39,355 bases of DNA from a virus. The position numbers and the translations under genes are program-made. The notes under the pieces were generated by a model. The model made no database searches, was not told the DNA's origin, and saw nothing but the letters and a program-made list of their open reading frames with translations. Location of the stretch: the IMG/VR virus record IMGVR_UViG_3300034119_000890, positions 1 to 39,355 of that record; one strand, written 5' to 3'. Position 1 is the first letter of the stretch; each line of letters opens with the position of its first letter. Below are positions 1-7,740 of the stretch, one piece after another.

Positions 1-2
1 CT

Positions 3-83
3 AAAGTTAAATGCACTGCTACAGATGTGTTAGATGAATATGGTAAACGAATTTTTATTATTGGACTTTCTAGTGTGATATAA
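3..83 (+). CDS. 3' end of an unrecognised protein (partial)
   Basis: Only the last 26 codons are inside the window. This is the one frame open from the left edge, and it ends at a TAA. The peptide ends in a hydrophobic stretch (IFIIGLSSVI). There is too little to assign a family. It is on the same strand as the ClpP-like gene that follows after a 44 nt gap holding a late-promoter-like box. Confidence 0.5.
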   Translation, partial: KVKCTATDVLDEYGKRIFIIGLSSVI

Positions 84-114
84 TTTTATCGATTGGATTT
101 TTCTTATATTGTTT

Positions 115-122
115 ATAAATAA
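115..122 (+). promoter_or_regulatory. Late-promoter-like box before the ClpP-like gene
   Basis: ATAAATAA, within a full TATAAATA at 114-121, identical to the T4 late promoter core. It ends 5 nt before the ATG at 128, so a transcript starting at the usual distance from a gp55-type box would have almost no leader. Confidence 0.6.
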
Positions 123-127
123 ATTAT

Positions 128-757
128 ATGAGAAAATATTGGGGAATGGCTGATGAAGAAGAAAACATTCGCGAAGTTCAACCACAATCGCCTACTTCGG
201 ATATATTACTTCCCCAAGGATCAATTAAAGAATTAGATAATAGCATACATTTTTATGCTGAAATTTCTGGTACTACTTGTTCAGAATTAAATAGACTTTT
301 ACGCATTTTAGATGTTCGTATGCAACATGCTAAAATTACAATGAATGATCCAGAATTTGATCCTGTTATACATCTAAGGATTAATTCTTATGGAGGAGAT
401 ATATTTGCTGGATTAGCAACAGTAGACACTATTAGAAGTTTGCGTACTAAAGTATATACATACATAGAAGGCGCAGCAGCTAGTGCGGCTACATTGATTA
501 GTATAGCAGGAAAAAAGAGATTTATAGGTAAGAATGGGTTCATGTTAATTCATCAATTAAGTTCTGTTTGTGCGGGTACTTTTGAAAGATTAGAAGATGA
601 ACAAGAAAATAATCGTAGAATTATGAATTCTATAAAATCTTTATATAAAGAATATACTAAGATTCCTATGAAAGAATTAGATAATATTTTAAAACACGAT
701 CTTTGGTTTGATGCACAAACTTGTGTGAAGTATGGTTTGGTGGATCAAGTGATTTAA
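128..757 (+). CDS. clpP: ClpP-like serine protease
   Basis: A 209-residue protein of the ClpP/crotonase fold; bacterial ClpP is about 195-210 aa. The catalytic triad is readable: Ser119 in GAAASAA, His142 in MLIHQ and Asp191 in HDLWF, followed by the family's C-terminal pattern (A-x-x-C-V-K-Y-G-L-V-D). The glycine-rich strand SYGGDIFAG (87-95) is also typical. The first 25 residues are acidic and unlike ClpP. ATG 128 is favoured by the box 5 nt upstream; ATG 146 (MADEEEN) is an alternative. In a phage it could assemble with host Clp ATPases, form its own 14-mer, or process virion proteins. The true prohead protease homologue is a separate gene at 8295-8960, so a head-maturation role is not needed. 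Family assignment is firm; role is inferred. Confidence 0.9.
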   Translation: MRKYWGMADEEENIREVQPQSPTSDILLPQGSIKELDNSIHFYAEISGTTCSELNRLLRILDVRMQHAKITMNDPEFDPVIHLRINSYGGDIFAGLATVDTIRSLRTKVYTYIEGAAASAATLISIAGKKRFIGKNGFMLIHQLSSVCAGTFERLEDEQENNRRIMNSIKSLYKEYTKIPMKELDNILKHDLWFDAQTCVKYGLVDQVI

Positions 758-792
758 CTTTACAACGGGAATAGTTGTGGTATCATCATCGT

Positions 793-1590
793 ATGATTAC
801 TGCTAAAATTATTGCTGATAGCGTTAATAAACCATCTAATTCCAAGAGGATTACATCTTTTATTTTAACTTATCCTCGATTTATTCATGCTGAATTGTTG
901 ACACATAGAATGTTTTCTAGGAATGCAGCTTCTTCTAGAGCAATTCCAATTTCAAAATTTATCAAAGATGTTTTAACTGATCCTGCTTTACCTGTTCATT
1001 GGGGAAAATCTCAAAAAGGTATGCAGGCTGATAATGAAGTGGATGAAGAAACTAAAACCAAAGCAATCACACTTTGGAACGAAGCACGAGATTCTGCTGT
1101 TGAGTATGCCAAGAAACTACAAGAATTAGGTTTACATAAACAAGTTGTAAATAGAATTTTAGAACCTTACTTTCATATTACCACATTATTGACTGCTACT
1201 GAATTTGATAATTTCTTTAAACTAAGAGCACATAAAGATGCTCAACCAGAAATTCGGGAACTAGCATATAAAATGTTAGAATGTTATAAAAATAATGTAC
1301 CAGAAGAAAAAGATTTGGGAGAATGGCATATTCCTTTTGGAGATAAATATACATCTGGTTTATCGTTAGAACAAAAATTAAAAATTGCTACAGCTAGAGC
1401 TGCAAGAGTTTCTTATAAAACTTTTGAAGGAGAAATTGACTATGATAAAGATTATTCTTTACATGATAGTCTTTTAGCTGATGGGCATTATAGTCCTTTT
1501 GAACATTGCGCTCAAGCCCAATTTGGAGTTTTCGATAACTTTAGTCAATGGAAATCTTATAGATATTCTTTGAAGAAACCTAAAGTATAG
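793..1590 (+). CDS. thyX: FAD-dependent thymidylate synthase ThyX
   Basis: ThyX converts dUMP to dTMP using methylene-tetrahydrofolate, FAD and NADPH, supplying dTTP for phage replication. The signature segment is THRMFSRNAASSRAIP, a variant of the RHRxxSxNxxSxR motif with Thr for the first Arg. The C-terminal part has HYSPFEHCAQ and WKSYRYSL, matching the substrate-binding end of the family. About 265 aa. The frame also opens at a TTG (775), but ATG 793 (MITAKIIADS) matches where phage ThyX proteins normally begin. Its last 11 bases overlap the end of the convergent spike gene. Very AT-rich phage DNA makes a private dTMP source plausible. Confidence 0.9.
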   Translation: MITAKIIADSVNKPSNSKRITSFILTYPRFIHAELLTHRMFSRNAASSRAIPISKFIKDVLTDPALPVHWGKSQKGMQADNEVDEETKTKAITLWNEARDSAVEYAKKLQELGLHKQVVNRILEPYFHITTLLTATEFDNFFKLRAHKDAQPEIRELAYKMLECYKNNVPEEKDLGEWHIPFGDKYTSGLSLEQKLKIATARAARVSYKTFEGEIDYDKDYSLHDSLLADGHYSPFEHCAQAQFGVFDNFSQWKSYRYSLKKPKV

Positions 1591-2710
1591 GTTGCTTGTA
1601 TCCGTGCACAATTTTGCCCGCATTAACTACATTACCAGAATTCATAGCAATATTTGCTTTGTTTCTTACACCAGCATGTCCTGTGGTAAATGTACAAGGA
1701 ATATTATTGAAAGGATGTTCATGTGGATATACGAATACTGAATATTCAGGATTTGATTTAATACCACCATTACCAGCAACAGAAGCAACATTTGTTGGTG
1801 TACTGAAAACTAGTACAGGTACTTTATCAGGTAAATTCCAAGGTAATTTAGCAATGCTTGTTAAAAAATTTCCAGGTAAAATACTTTCATACAATTTTTT
1901 AATATAACTCATATCAGCCCATCCTATAACAGTACCACCTGTCGCACCTTTTAACTTACCATCTAAACCAGCATTAACCATTAACTGACCAAAACTTCCC
2001 ATACCACCACCAGTATATTGAACTTCTGCTGGACATGTAACATGACTTAAATACACTTCACCATCAACAAAAGCACATCCATTGATAACCGTATTTTTAG
2101 CTACACCTAAATTACCATCAATCATTACTTGACTTGTTGCATCTCTAGTTTTTAAACTTAAGGAGTTTGATTCTATAGTTACTCCGCGTTCTGCTCTGAT
2201 ATTTAAATTACCAGAACCAGATGATAAATTAAGTTCATGTTTAGCACTTATATTATATCTACCACCACAACCCATATGCATGTTACCACCAGTAGAAATT
2301 CCTATACCTCCATTACCTACACTTAAATCATATCGGTTTGATACTTGAACTGAATATGTACCACAAGGCCACCTAGTGTTTTCTACAGTCTCTGTATATG
2401 GAACTGGTTCATTTTTAACATAAGAACCAAATGGATCTATACTTACTTTAGTTGGAGCAAATTTTGCATTATCTAAAATACGAATAGCAGGTGTAGTGTT
2501 TACTATGGTTCCGATATGTAAATAATGATCTTTTTCATAGTATGTATGAACTGATCCACCTTTAGGTATTTGTTGTTCAATATCTAATGCTTTTTCTGCT
2601 GTATCTTGTAATACCGCATCACTCATCCCAGGCACTTTACCTGTCGAAATAACTGGAATTTTTATCCCTGTTCTAGGATCTACATATGTAGGTATTGATA
2701 CAATTGCCAT
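1580..2710 (-). CDS. Probable baseplate/central spike beta-helix protein
   Basis: A 376-residue protein directly downstream of the gp5-like hub gene (2 nt gap). Residues about 115-235 are a run of short Gly/Asn/Ser-rich strands of alternating polarity (NLSSGSGNLNIRAERGVTIE and similar), as in the beta-helical needles of contractile-tail spikes. Near the C-terminus is H330-E-H332 followed by a Cys. HxH motifs bind the tip iron in P2 gpV and phi92 gp138 spikes, but here the motif is about 45 residues from the end, so a tip role is only a possibility. It could instead be another virion structural protein. No enzymatic motif is seen. Its end overlaps the convergent thyX by 11 bases. Confidence 0.6.
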   Translation of the reverse strand: MAIVSIPTYVDPRTGIKIPVISTGKVPGMSDAVLQDTAEKALDIEQQIPKGGSVHTYYEKDHYLHIGTIVNTTPAIRILDNAKFAPTKVSIDPFGSYVKNEPVPYTETVENTRWPCGTYSVQVSNRYDLSVGNGGIGISTGGNMHMGCGGRYNISAKHELNLSSGSGNLNIRAERGVTIESNSLSLKTRDATSQVMIDGNLGVAKNTVINGCAFVDGEVYLSHVTCPAEVQYTGGGMGSFGQLMVNAGLDGKLKGATGGTVIGWADMSYIKKLYESILPGNFLTSIAKLPWNLPDKVPVLVFSTPTNVASVAGNGGIKSNPEYSVFVYPHEHPFNNIPCTFTTGHAGVRNKANIAMNSGNVVNAGKIVHGYKQPIL

Positions 2711-2712
2711 AA

Positions 2713-3972
2713 TTAAAATAATTTAATTCCCAAAAAATCATGAGGTACTATTTTCATTAATTTATTAGGTATAACCATTAATTTACTACCTAACGCTTTA
2801 ATGTTATTAGTTAACCTATTAGCAGGAAATTTAAAGTTTTGATTTACATTTTTTTTAATTATTCCTGTTAATGTTGGATCTGGGATTGGCACGATTGGTG
2901 TAGCAAATTGTGCTGAGTGTGCAAATGCAGGTTCAGTAACTTTACGCCATTCTTCATACAAAGTTTTATTTTCTAAATCACCATAAATTATATGAACATC
3001 ACCTCTATATGTTATATAAGTGTCACCTTTAATTACTTCAGCATGATCACCATTAACTGTGGTGAATTTATCTCCTTGAATTATTGAGGTTTTATTCCCT
3101 GTAGAAGCTTCAGCAATATGTTTATTATTCATTTCATAAAATGAACCACTGAAATGAGACATTTTAATTTTTTCGAAACCATCAGTTTCAGTGAATTGTA
3201 GACTTCCAGATTTATTATTAAGTACTGTTTGACCTGTAAGATAATATGGTTCTGAATCTTGAACATTTTCTGCTCCAGCTGGATAATGTAAATTAGGATT
3301 ACTTCCTTGTGGATTCATTACACTATTCCAATCAGATTTATCATAAACATATGCCATATATACAGGATGTTCAGGACTACCTTGATCAAAAAATACCCAT
3401 ACCTGTGATCCAACTCTAGGAACTGAGAACATTCCTTTACTAGCATTATTAATAGCATCTGGTGAATATGTTTGATTATAAGGATCACACAAACCAGTTT
3501 TACTTCCAACACCATGACCACCTTCAATTCCATGTTGTGATATGGAAGCTTTCGGTGCAATAGATTCGCCACTAGGTGTTATACCGTCATCACCTAATGG
3601 TTCTCTAAAACCGCTTCCTGTATAACCTTCGCCAACAGTAGCAATTTTATTTTTAGCATCAAAAACACCAGCTGTACCACCACCAATAAGTGGTGAAGCT
3701 TGTTCTGCCCATTTAAGATTTTTATTAAGTTCTTCTAATGTTTTAGCATCAAATATAGTATTAATATTTTCACCACCAACAAATCGTCCAGCATATACAT
3801 CAGGATCTAAACCAGCAGATCTTAAATAATGTATAATAAATTCTGGTATAGCAATCTTAACTCTACCACGCATTTCTGGATCATTGTTTTGTGTAACGAT
3901 ACCTTTAAGAAATCCATAATATTTTTTATGGTACGGATTTTCATATGATTCTCCTATATTATGTTCTATCAT
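2713..3972 (-). CDS. 5: gp5-like baseplate hub protein without lysozyme domain
   Basis: T4 gp5 forms the central hub and needle of the baseplate. The N-terminal OB-fold is recognisable: residues 18-45 (YYGFLKGIVTQNNDPEMRGR and on) and, after an insertion, 180-215 (SVPRVGSQVWVFFDQGSPEH and on). From about residue 255 the protein turns into short beta repeats (GNKTSIIQGDKFTTVNGDHA), the expected needle start. The roughly 130-residue insertion at 46-179 has no lysozyme E-D-T pattern and looks low-complexity, so cell-wall hydrolysis must be done elsewhere. Total 419 aa against 575 in T4. It precedes the separate beta-helix protein, which may complete the spike. Confidence 0.8.
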   Translation of the reverse strand: MIEHNIGESYENPYHKKYYGFLKGIVTQNNDPEMRGRVKIAIPEFIIHYLRSAGLDPDVYAGRFVGGENINTIFDAKTLEELNKNLKWAEQASPLIGGGTAGVFDAKNKIATVGEGYTGSGFREPLGDDGITPSGESIAPKASISQHGIEGGHGVGSKTGLCDPYNQTYSPDAINNASKGMFSVPRVGSQVWVFFDQGSPEHPVYMAYVYDKSDWNSVMNPQGSNPNLHYPAGAENVQDSEPYYLTGQTVLNNKSGSLQFTETDGFEKIKMSHFSGSFYEMNNKHIAEASTGNKTSIIQGDKFTTVNGDHAEVIKGDTYITYRGDVHIIYGDLENKTLYEEWRKVTEPAFAHSAQFATPIVPIPDPTLTGIIKKNVNQNFKFPANRLTNNIKALGSKLMVIPNKLMKIVPHDFLGIKLF

Positions 3973-3975
3973 ATA

Positions 3976-4554
3976 TTATAATAATTTATTTTGCAAACTA
4001 TATTTGTTCAAGAATGATGCTTGTCTATCTACAAATTTTGTAATACTACCATTAACTTTCATGGCTTCTGAAGATATTTGATTTGCTATTTTACTTACTT
4101 CTTTATCAACTTTCATGGCTACTTTAGCTGTTACCTTTTCTGTTACTGCTTGAGCTAAACAATTCAATAAATGTGCCCCCATATTTGCACACTGTTGTTT
4201 ATCTTGAAAGTAATTATCCATGTTCGTCGCTCGTTCTATCAGGTCTTGAATTGATAATAACGTGTTAATTATATCAATTAATATAGTTTCGATTTGACGT
4301 AAAGGTGCTAACACTGCTCCAATTATTTGTCTTGCTCGATTTATTATAATTTTCGTAACAGCTGAAGTAATTGAAGCAATCATACCAGCAGCAACACCAG
4401 CTAAACCTTGCATTAACATAGAAGGATTTAATGGTAAATTTAATAATGCATTTTTAATACACATTAAACCATTACTTGCTGCCATTATTTTATCAACACT
4501 ATTATTAACAGGAACTAAAAACCCTGTTTGTGCAGTATTATATAAAACTCCCAT
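3976..4554 (-). CDS. Unrecognised hydrophobic/helical protein next to the baseplate hub
   Basis: 192 aa. Residues about 45-75 are Ala/Gly/Ile-rich and hydrophobic (LMQGLAGVAAGMIASITSAV), followed by a long predominantly helical region with many Ile, Leu, Lys and Gln. The gene starts 20 nt upstream of a strong terminator and is followed after 3 nt by the gp5-like gene, so it is first in the hub/spike transcription unit. Position suggests a baseplate hub accessory or a protein placed in the tail-tube lumen, but no family is recognised. A TTAAATAA box 6 nt before the ATG supports the start. Confidence 0.65.
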   Translation of the reverse strand: MGVLYNTAQTGFLVPVNNSVDKIMAASNGLMCIKNALLNLPLNPSMLMQGLAGVAAGMIASITSAVTKIIINRARQIIGAVLAPLRQIETILIDIINTLLSIQDLIERATNMDNYFQDKQQCANMGAHLLNCLAQAVTEKVTAKVAMKVDKEVSKIANQISSEAMKVNGSITKFVDRQASFLNKYSLQNKLL

Positions 4555-4560
4555 ATAAAA

Positions 4561-4568
4561 TTATTTAA
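4561..4568 (-). promoter_or_regulatory. Late-promoter-like box before the 192-aa baseplate-region gene
   Basis: TTAAATAA on the minus strand, 6 nt before the ATG at 4554. It lies between the terminator at 4580-4608 and the gene, so it could restart transcription for the baseplate genes. Confidence 0.5.
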
Positions 4569-4579
4569 TAGTATAAAAC

Positions 4580-4608
4580 AAAAAACCCAGCATATAGCTG
4601 GGTTTTTT
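4580..4608 (-). terminator. Rho-independent terminator after the candidate decoration gene
   Basis: A perfect hairpin: AAAAAACCCAGC, loop ATATA, GCTGGGTTTTTT. It lies 20 nt past the stop of the 128-aa gene. The stem is symmetric, with T runs on both strands, so it could act in both directions, but only minus-strand genes flank it. Confidence 0.9.
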
Positions 4609-4627
4609 AAATATATTAATTTAATTA

Positions 4628-5014
4628 TTAAAACTCTACAGCAAATCTACGTCTTTGTCTTGGTCCCCTATTATCAAATGTAATAGTTCCTGCACTTATT
4701 ACAGAATAAAAACTAGTTCCAGTAAGACCACTGTTAACAGTAAACAATGTAGTAGAATTGTCACTATAATATAGTGCCATTTGTGATCCATGATATGCTG
4801 TGTTAACACCAATAATTAAACCATAAGAAGAAAGTGTTATGTTAGCTGAAGATGCTCCTATTGAATTATAAAGAACACCAACTACAGTTTTTCCACTAAC
4901 AGATACTCCAGTAGTATATAACACTACTTCATTATTAGTTCCAGATAAACTATCAATTAAAGAGGGTGGGGTTTGTGATGTAACGTCAAATACTTGATGT
5001 GTAAAAGTTGCCAT
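4628..5014 (-). CDS. Small beta-rich protein, candidate capsid decoration protein
   Basis: 128 aa, rich in Ser, Thr, Gly and Val with an alternating beta-strand pattern (VSVSGKTVVGVLYNS; ALYYSDNSTTLFTV) and a basic end (RGPRQRRRFAVEF). No enzymatic motif. It has its own exact TATAAATA box and its own terminator, and another terminator separates it from the major capsid gene upstream, so it is set up as a single-gene high-output transcription unit. Position and composition fit a head decoration or other abundant virion protein. That is inference; no family was recognised. Confidence 0.65.
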   Translation of the reverse strand: MATFTHQVFDVTSQTPPSLIDSLSGTNNEVVLYTTGVSVSGKTVVGVLYNSIGASSANITLSSYGLIIGVNTAYHGSQMALYYSDNSTTLFTVNSGLTGTSFYSVISAGTITFDNRGPRQRRRFAVEF

Positions 5015-5018
5015 ATTA

Positions 5019-5026
5019 TTATTTAT
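5019..5026 (-). promoter_or_regulatory. Exact T4-type late promoter core before the 128-aa gene
   Basis: On the minus strand ATAAATAA (5019-5026) lies within TATAAATA (5020-5027). It ends 4 nt before the ATG at 5014, downstream of the capsid-gene terminator. Confidence 0.65.
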
Positions 5027-5062
5027 ATTAAATCGATAAAAAATCTTTAAACTTTATAATAA

Positions 5063-5092
5063 AAAAACCCGCAGATTTCTCTGCGGGTTTTT
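5063..5092 (-). terminator. Rho-independent terminator after the major capsid gene
   Basis: Hairpin with CCCGCAGA (5068-5075), loop TTTC and TCTGCGGG (5080-5087), flanked by A and T runs that extend the stem. It sits 27 nt past the capsid stop codon and is among the most GC-rich non-coding stretches in the window. Confidence 0.92.
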
Positions 5093-5118
5093 AAATAACT
5101 TTTCAGTTAGAAGTACTA

Positions 5119-6696
5119 TTAGAAGTACACTGCTTGGTTTCCAGGAGTAAATGCCTGACCGAGATTCTTGAGAATGATTGTGTGGTAATATAGTGCAGCT
5201 CCGAAAATATTATCCACCACGCCATATCTTGTCAAGAGACCTACGCGAGGAGCGAAGTCATTTGGACCGATTGTACGTTGAATCATCACAGGAATGTATG
5301 GGCAATAAATGATACCAGAGTCATAGAACTCAGTACCTTTATATCCCAACAAGGCATACTCAACACCAGCAGTTTGACCTGAGTAACCTAAGTCACCATA
5401 AACATCGCTGTTTTGTACTTCAGTGCGGGTATCACGATAAACTTGGAATCTACCACCAAGAGAACCAACTTTAGCTACGCCAGTTTGCTGGGTAGTTACG
5501 TTACCTTGAACGGTAACCCATTGGAATTCGGGAAGCATTTCGAAGATAGCGCAAACGCGAGGGGTTGCAACGATGAAGTTTGCAGGTCCACGACGGTTAC
5601 GAATTGCTATACGGTTTGCTTCGATAATTACTCTCTGGTAGAAGTCACGATTACGTTCAACCAACCAACGACCATCAGCAGATTGAGGAGACCAGATAGA
5701 ATATCCTTTTCCATAACCACCATTTAAGGAAGTTTGGATCATGCGGATAATCATTTCACGGTCGATTTCAGCTTGGATCTCATATGCCATAGCATTTGTG
5801 ATCTCAGCATCGATATCGATACCGTTCATATTCTTTAAGTCTTGCTCAAGCTCGACGGACCATTTTGCACCTAATCTACGTGTACCAGCCTCAACAGCAG
5901 TTTTCTCGAAGGAGACTTCAACTGTTGGGATGTTTGCGTTGATTTCGAAATTCTTAAGAATTTCAGCAACACCACGATCTTGGTTAGCAATTGCCCAATC
6001 AGCATTACCTGAGAGTGCATTGTTTTGAACACCAGTATAACGAGTGTCAAGATGTTGCCATCCGAGTTCGTTATCACCTTGTGGTGTTTGTTGACCAGTG
6101 TAACTTACAGCTGTTTGTGTATGTGTACCTGGTGCAGCAACGAATTGACCACCTTTGATGTATCCTTGAACTGGACCTTGTCCAACTCCACCAACATATG
6201 CACTATAAACAGGTGTTAAAGTGCTAGATGCTGTGGATGCATCTTGATAATCACCACCAAGTGATTGATTGCTGTATTTATATCGAAGTGCAAACGCAAG
6301 TCCTACAGGACCACTCATGGGTTGAACTCCAACGATTTCGTTAGTGATCAACTCAGGGAAGGTACGACGGATCATGGGAATCAAGATCTTAGGAAGACGA
6401 GCATCACCTTGTGCGTAGAAGTCGTTATTAGCGGGGAATCTACCACCATTATCACCATTGGTAGTTAATGCATTCGAACCATATCCGAATGCTCCAGCTC
6501 CACCAGCTACGTTAGCTTCACGTAAGCAATATGCTTCTTGGTTTTCCAAAAGCATTGCTGTGTTTAAACGAGTGTGTTCATCTTCGATTGCAGCTACATT
6601 CTTGCTGGTGTAATCGAGCACGGGTGCCCATTTTTCCAAAAGAACTCTAGCTCTATCTTGATCGATATACGATTGTGCGGGTTTGATTTGTTTCAT
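5119..6696 (-). CDS. 23: Major capsid protein gp23
   Basis: 525 aa, T4 gp23 family (HK97 fold); T4 gp23 is 521 aa. Shared features in order: a scaffold-binding N-terminus with WAPVLD and LLENQE (about 23-54), a gp21-type cleavage site L-R-E60|A61 near the T4 site (E65), GVQPMSGPVG, the spine-helix region KWSVELEQDLKNMNGIDIDAE, then YEIQAEIDREM, GGRFQVYRD, YCPYIPV and RVGLLTRYG. The frame is open to a TTG at 6738, but ATG 6696 (MKQIKPAQ) gives the expected N-terminus. Unlike most genes here it has no NTAAATA box at its ATG; instead a roughly 100 nt leader carries two small hairpins. Its DNA is visibly richer in G/C-ending codons than its neighbours, as expected for the most abundant protein. 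Confidence 0.97.
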   Translation of the reverse strand: MKQIKPAQSYIDQDRARVLLEKWAPVLDYTSKNVAAIEDEHTRLNTAMLLENQEAYCLREANVAGGAGAFGYGSNALTTNGDNGGRFPANNDFYAQGDARLPKILIPMIRRTFPELITNEIVGVQPMSGPVGLAFALRYKYSNQSLGGDYQDASTASSTLTPVYSAYVGGVGQGPVQGYIKGGQFVAAPGTHTQTAVSYTGQQTPQGDNELGWQHLDTRYTGVQNNALSGNADWAIANQDRGVAEILKNFEINANIPTVEVSFEKTAVEAGTRRLGAKWSVELEQDLKNMNGIDIDAEITNAMAYEIQAEIDREMIIRMIQTSLNGGYGKGYSIWSPQSADGRWLVERNRDFYQRVIIEANRIAIRNRRGPANFIVATPRVCAIFEMLPEFQWVTVQGNVTTQQTGVAKVGSLGGRFQVYRDTRTEVQNSDVYGDLGYSGQTAGVEYALLGYKGTEFYDSGIIYCPYIPVMIQRTIGPNDFAPRVGLLTRYGVVDNIFGAALYYHTIILKNLGQAFTPGNQAVYF

Positions 6697-6733
6697 ATGT
6701 GTTTTTGTGTTTCTTTCTATTTGTTTGTTCGAC

Positions 6734-6777
6734 CTCAAGCATGTTTAACATGCAGGAACTCAAGTATGTTTATACTT
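6734..6777 (-). repeat. Tandem near-identical hairpins in the capsid gene leader
   Basis: Two copies of CTCAAG(C/T)ATGTTTA on the plus strand at 6734-6747 and 6759-6772. Each copy forms a small hairpin with its flank: GCATGT/ACATGC with a 3 nt loop (6739-6753) and AAGTAT/ATACTT with a 4 nt loop (6762-6777). In minus-strand mRNA they lie about 40-80 nt upstream of the gp23 ATG and just after the gp22 stop. They have no T run, so they are not terminators. A role in mRNA processing, stability or translation control is possible. Confidence 0.6.
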
Positions 6778-6800
6778 CTACCAAATTTTAGATAAACATA

Positions 6801-7688
6801 TTAATATTTACTCATTTCGTTCAAATAATTTGAAACGTGTGAGTAATTATTTTCTGTTTGGGGTAAGCTTTGTTGTGTTTCTTCTTCTAGTACAACACGA
6901 TCTGCTTTAACGCTACGTGTTTCGAAGGCTTCTTTTTTCAAAGAAGAAATACGTTCTTCTTCTTTTTTATCAAAAAGTGAAAGTGTGTAGTCAAGATTCT
7001 CGACAATAAATTTAGGTGTTTTACCTTCAAATACACGAAGAGCATATTCTCTTTTCTTAGGTGGTAAATTTGCTGTCTTTTGTTCGAGAACTAATTCTGC
7101 TTTTGCTTTAGCAAGTGATTCACGAAGTTGTGAAACTTCTTTATTTAATTTTTCAGCAGATTTACGAGATTCATCAATTTGTTTTTTACCATCAACAACA
7201 GCATCTTTAAGTGATTCACTCATTAATGCAGAATCAATAGCTAAATTTTCTCTCAAATTATTTAATATAATTCTAGCTTTGTGATTTTTCACAGCTTCAT
7301 TAATAGCTTTTTGAGGAATTTTTTGTTCAATGAAAATTGAAATGTAATCAGAAATCTTATCAATTAAATCTGTTTTGAATTGTGTTGCTTGTTCTTTTAT
7401 AACACTTCTATAACGGTTTACTACCATTTGAAGTTTGTTAGCATTATTAGCATCTAATGCTTCAACAACACGTTGTAATTTTTTGCAATGGTCAGCATCA
7501 ATTGCTTCGAGTAATTTTTCTGCTTTTGATGTATACTCAGCATCTTGTTCGATTAATGCTTTCTCTACGTGAATTTTAACTCTTTCGCTAACTGCTCCAT
7601 CAAAGGCTTCTTGAATTTGTGCCAAAGTTTCATCAGTTAATATTCCTTGTGTTGCTTCTTTTAAGAGTTTGGAAATTTCTTGTGCCAT
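6801..7688 (-). CDS. 22: Prohead core scaffolding protein gp22
   Basis: 295 aa, helical and highly charged, in the T4 order 21-22-23. The N-terminal pattern (LTDETLAQIQEAFDGAVSER, then EKALIEQDAEY, LLEAIDADHCKKLQRVVEAL and a repeat ending KLQMVVNRY) is that of gp22 scaffolds in T4-like phages. The middle is a coiled coil (ESRKSAEKLNKEVSQLRESL). The scaffold shapes the prohead and is then degraded by gp21. The C-terminus is acidic and Gln-rich before the capsid-binding end. No promoter box at the ATG was found, so it is probably read through from upstream. Confidence 0.9.
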   Translation of the reverse strand: MAQEISKLLKEATQGILTDETLAQIQEAFDGAVSERVKIHVEKALIEQDAEYTSKAEKLLEAIDADHCKKLQRVVEALDANNANKLQMVVNRYRSVIKEQATQFKTDLIDKISDYISIFIEQKIPQKAINEAVKNHKARIILNNLRENLAIDSALMSESLKDAVVDGKKQIDESRKSAEKLNKEVSQLRESLAKAKAELVLEQKTANLPPKKREYALRVFEGKTPKFIVENLDYTLSLFDKKEEERISSLKKEAFETRSVKADRVVLEEETQQSLPQTENNYSHVSNYLNEMSKY

Positions 7689-7740
7689 AATATTAGTTAT
7701 TCTTTTTTATATTTTTTTCTTTAGTTTATATGAAGAAATT

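Noticed and set aside
763-778. Possible terminator after the ClpP-like gene
   Set aside because: The stem ACAAC/GTTGT is only 5 bp and has no T run.
1596-1907. Plus-strand open frame after thyX
   Set aside because: It is antisense to the spike-like gene, with no start signal and no domain.
5413-6468. Several plus-strand open frames inside the capsid gene
   Set aside because: They are antisense shadows with no recognisable domain, under a certain gp23 gene.
6697-6738. Upstream TTG start for the capsid gene
   Set aside because: It adds 14 basic residues that lie within the hairpin leader. ATG 6696 gives a normal gp23 N-terminus.
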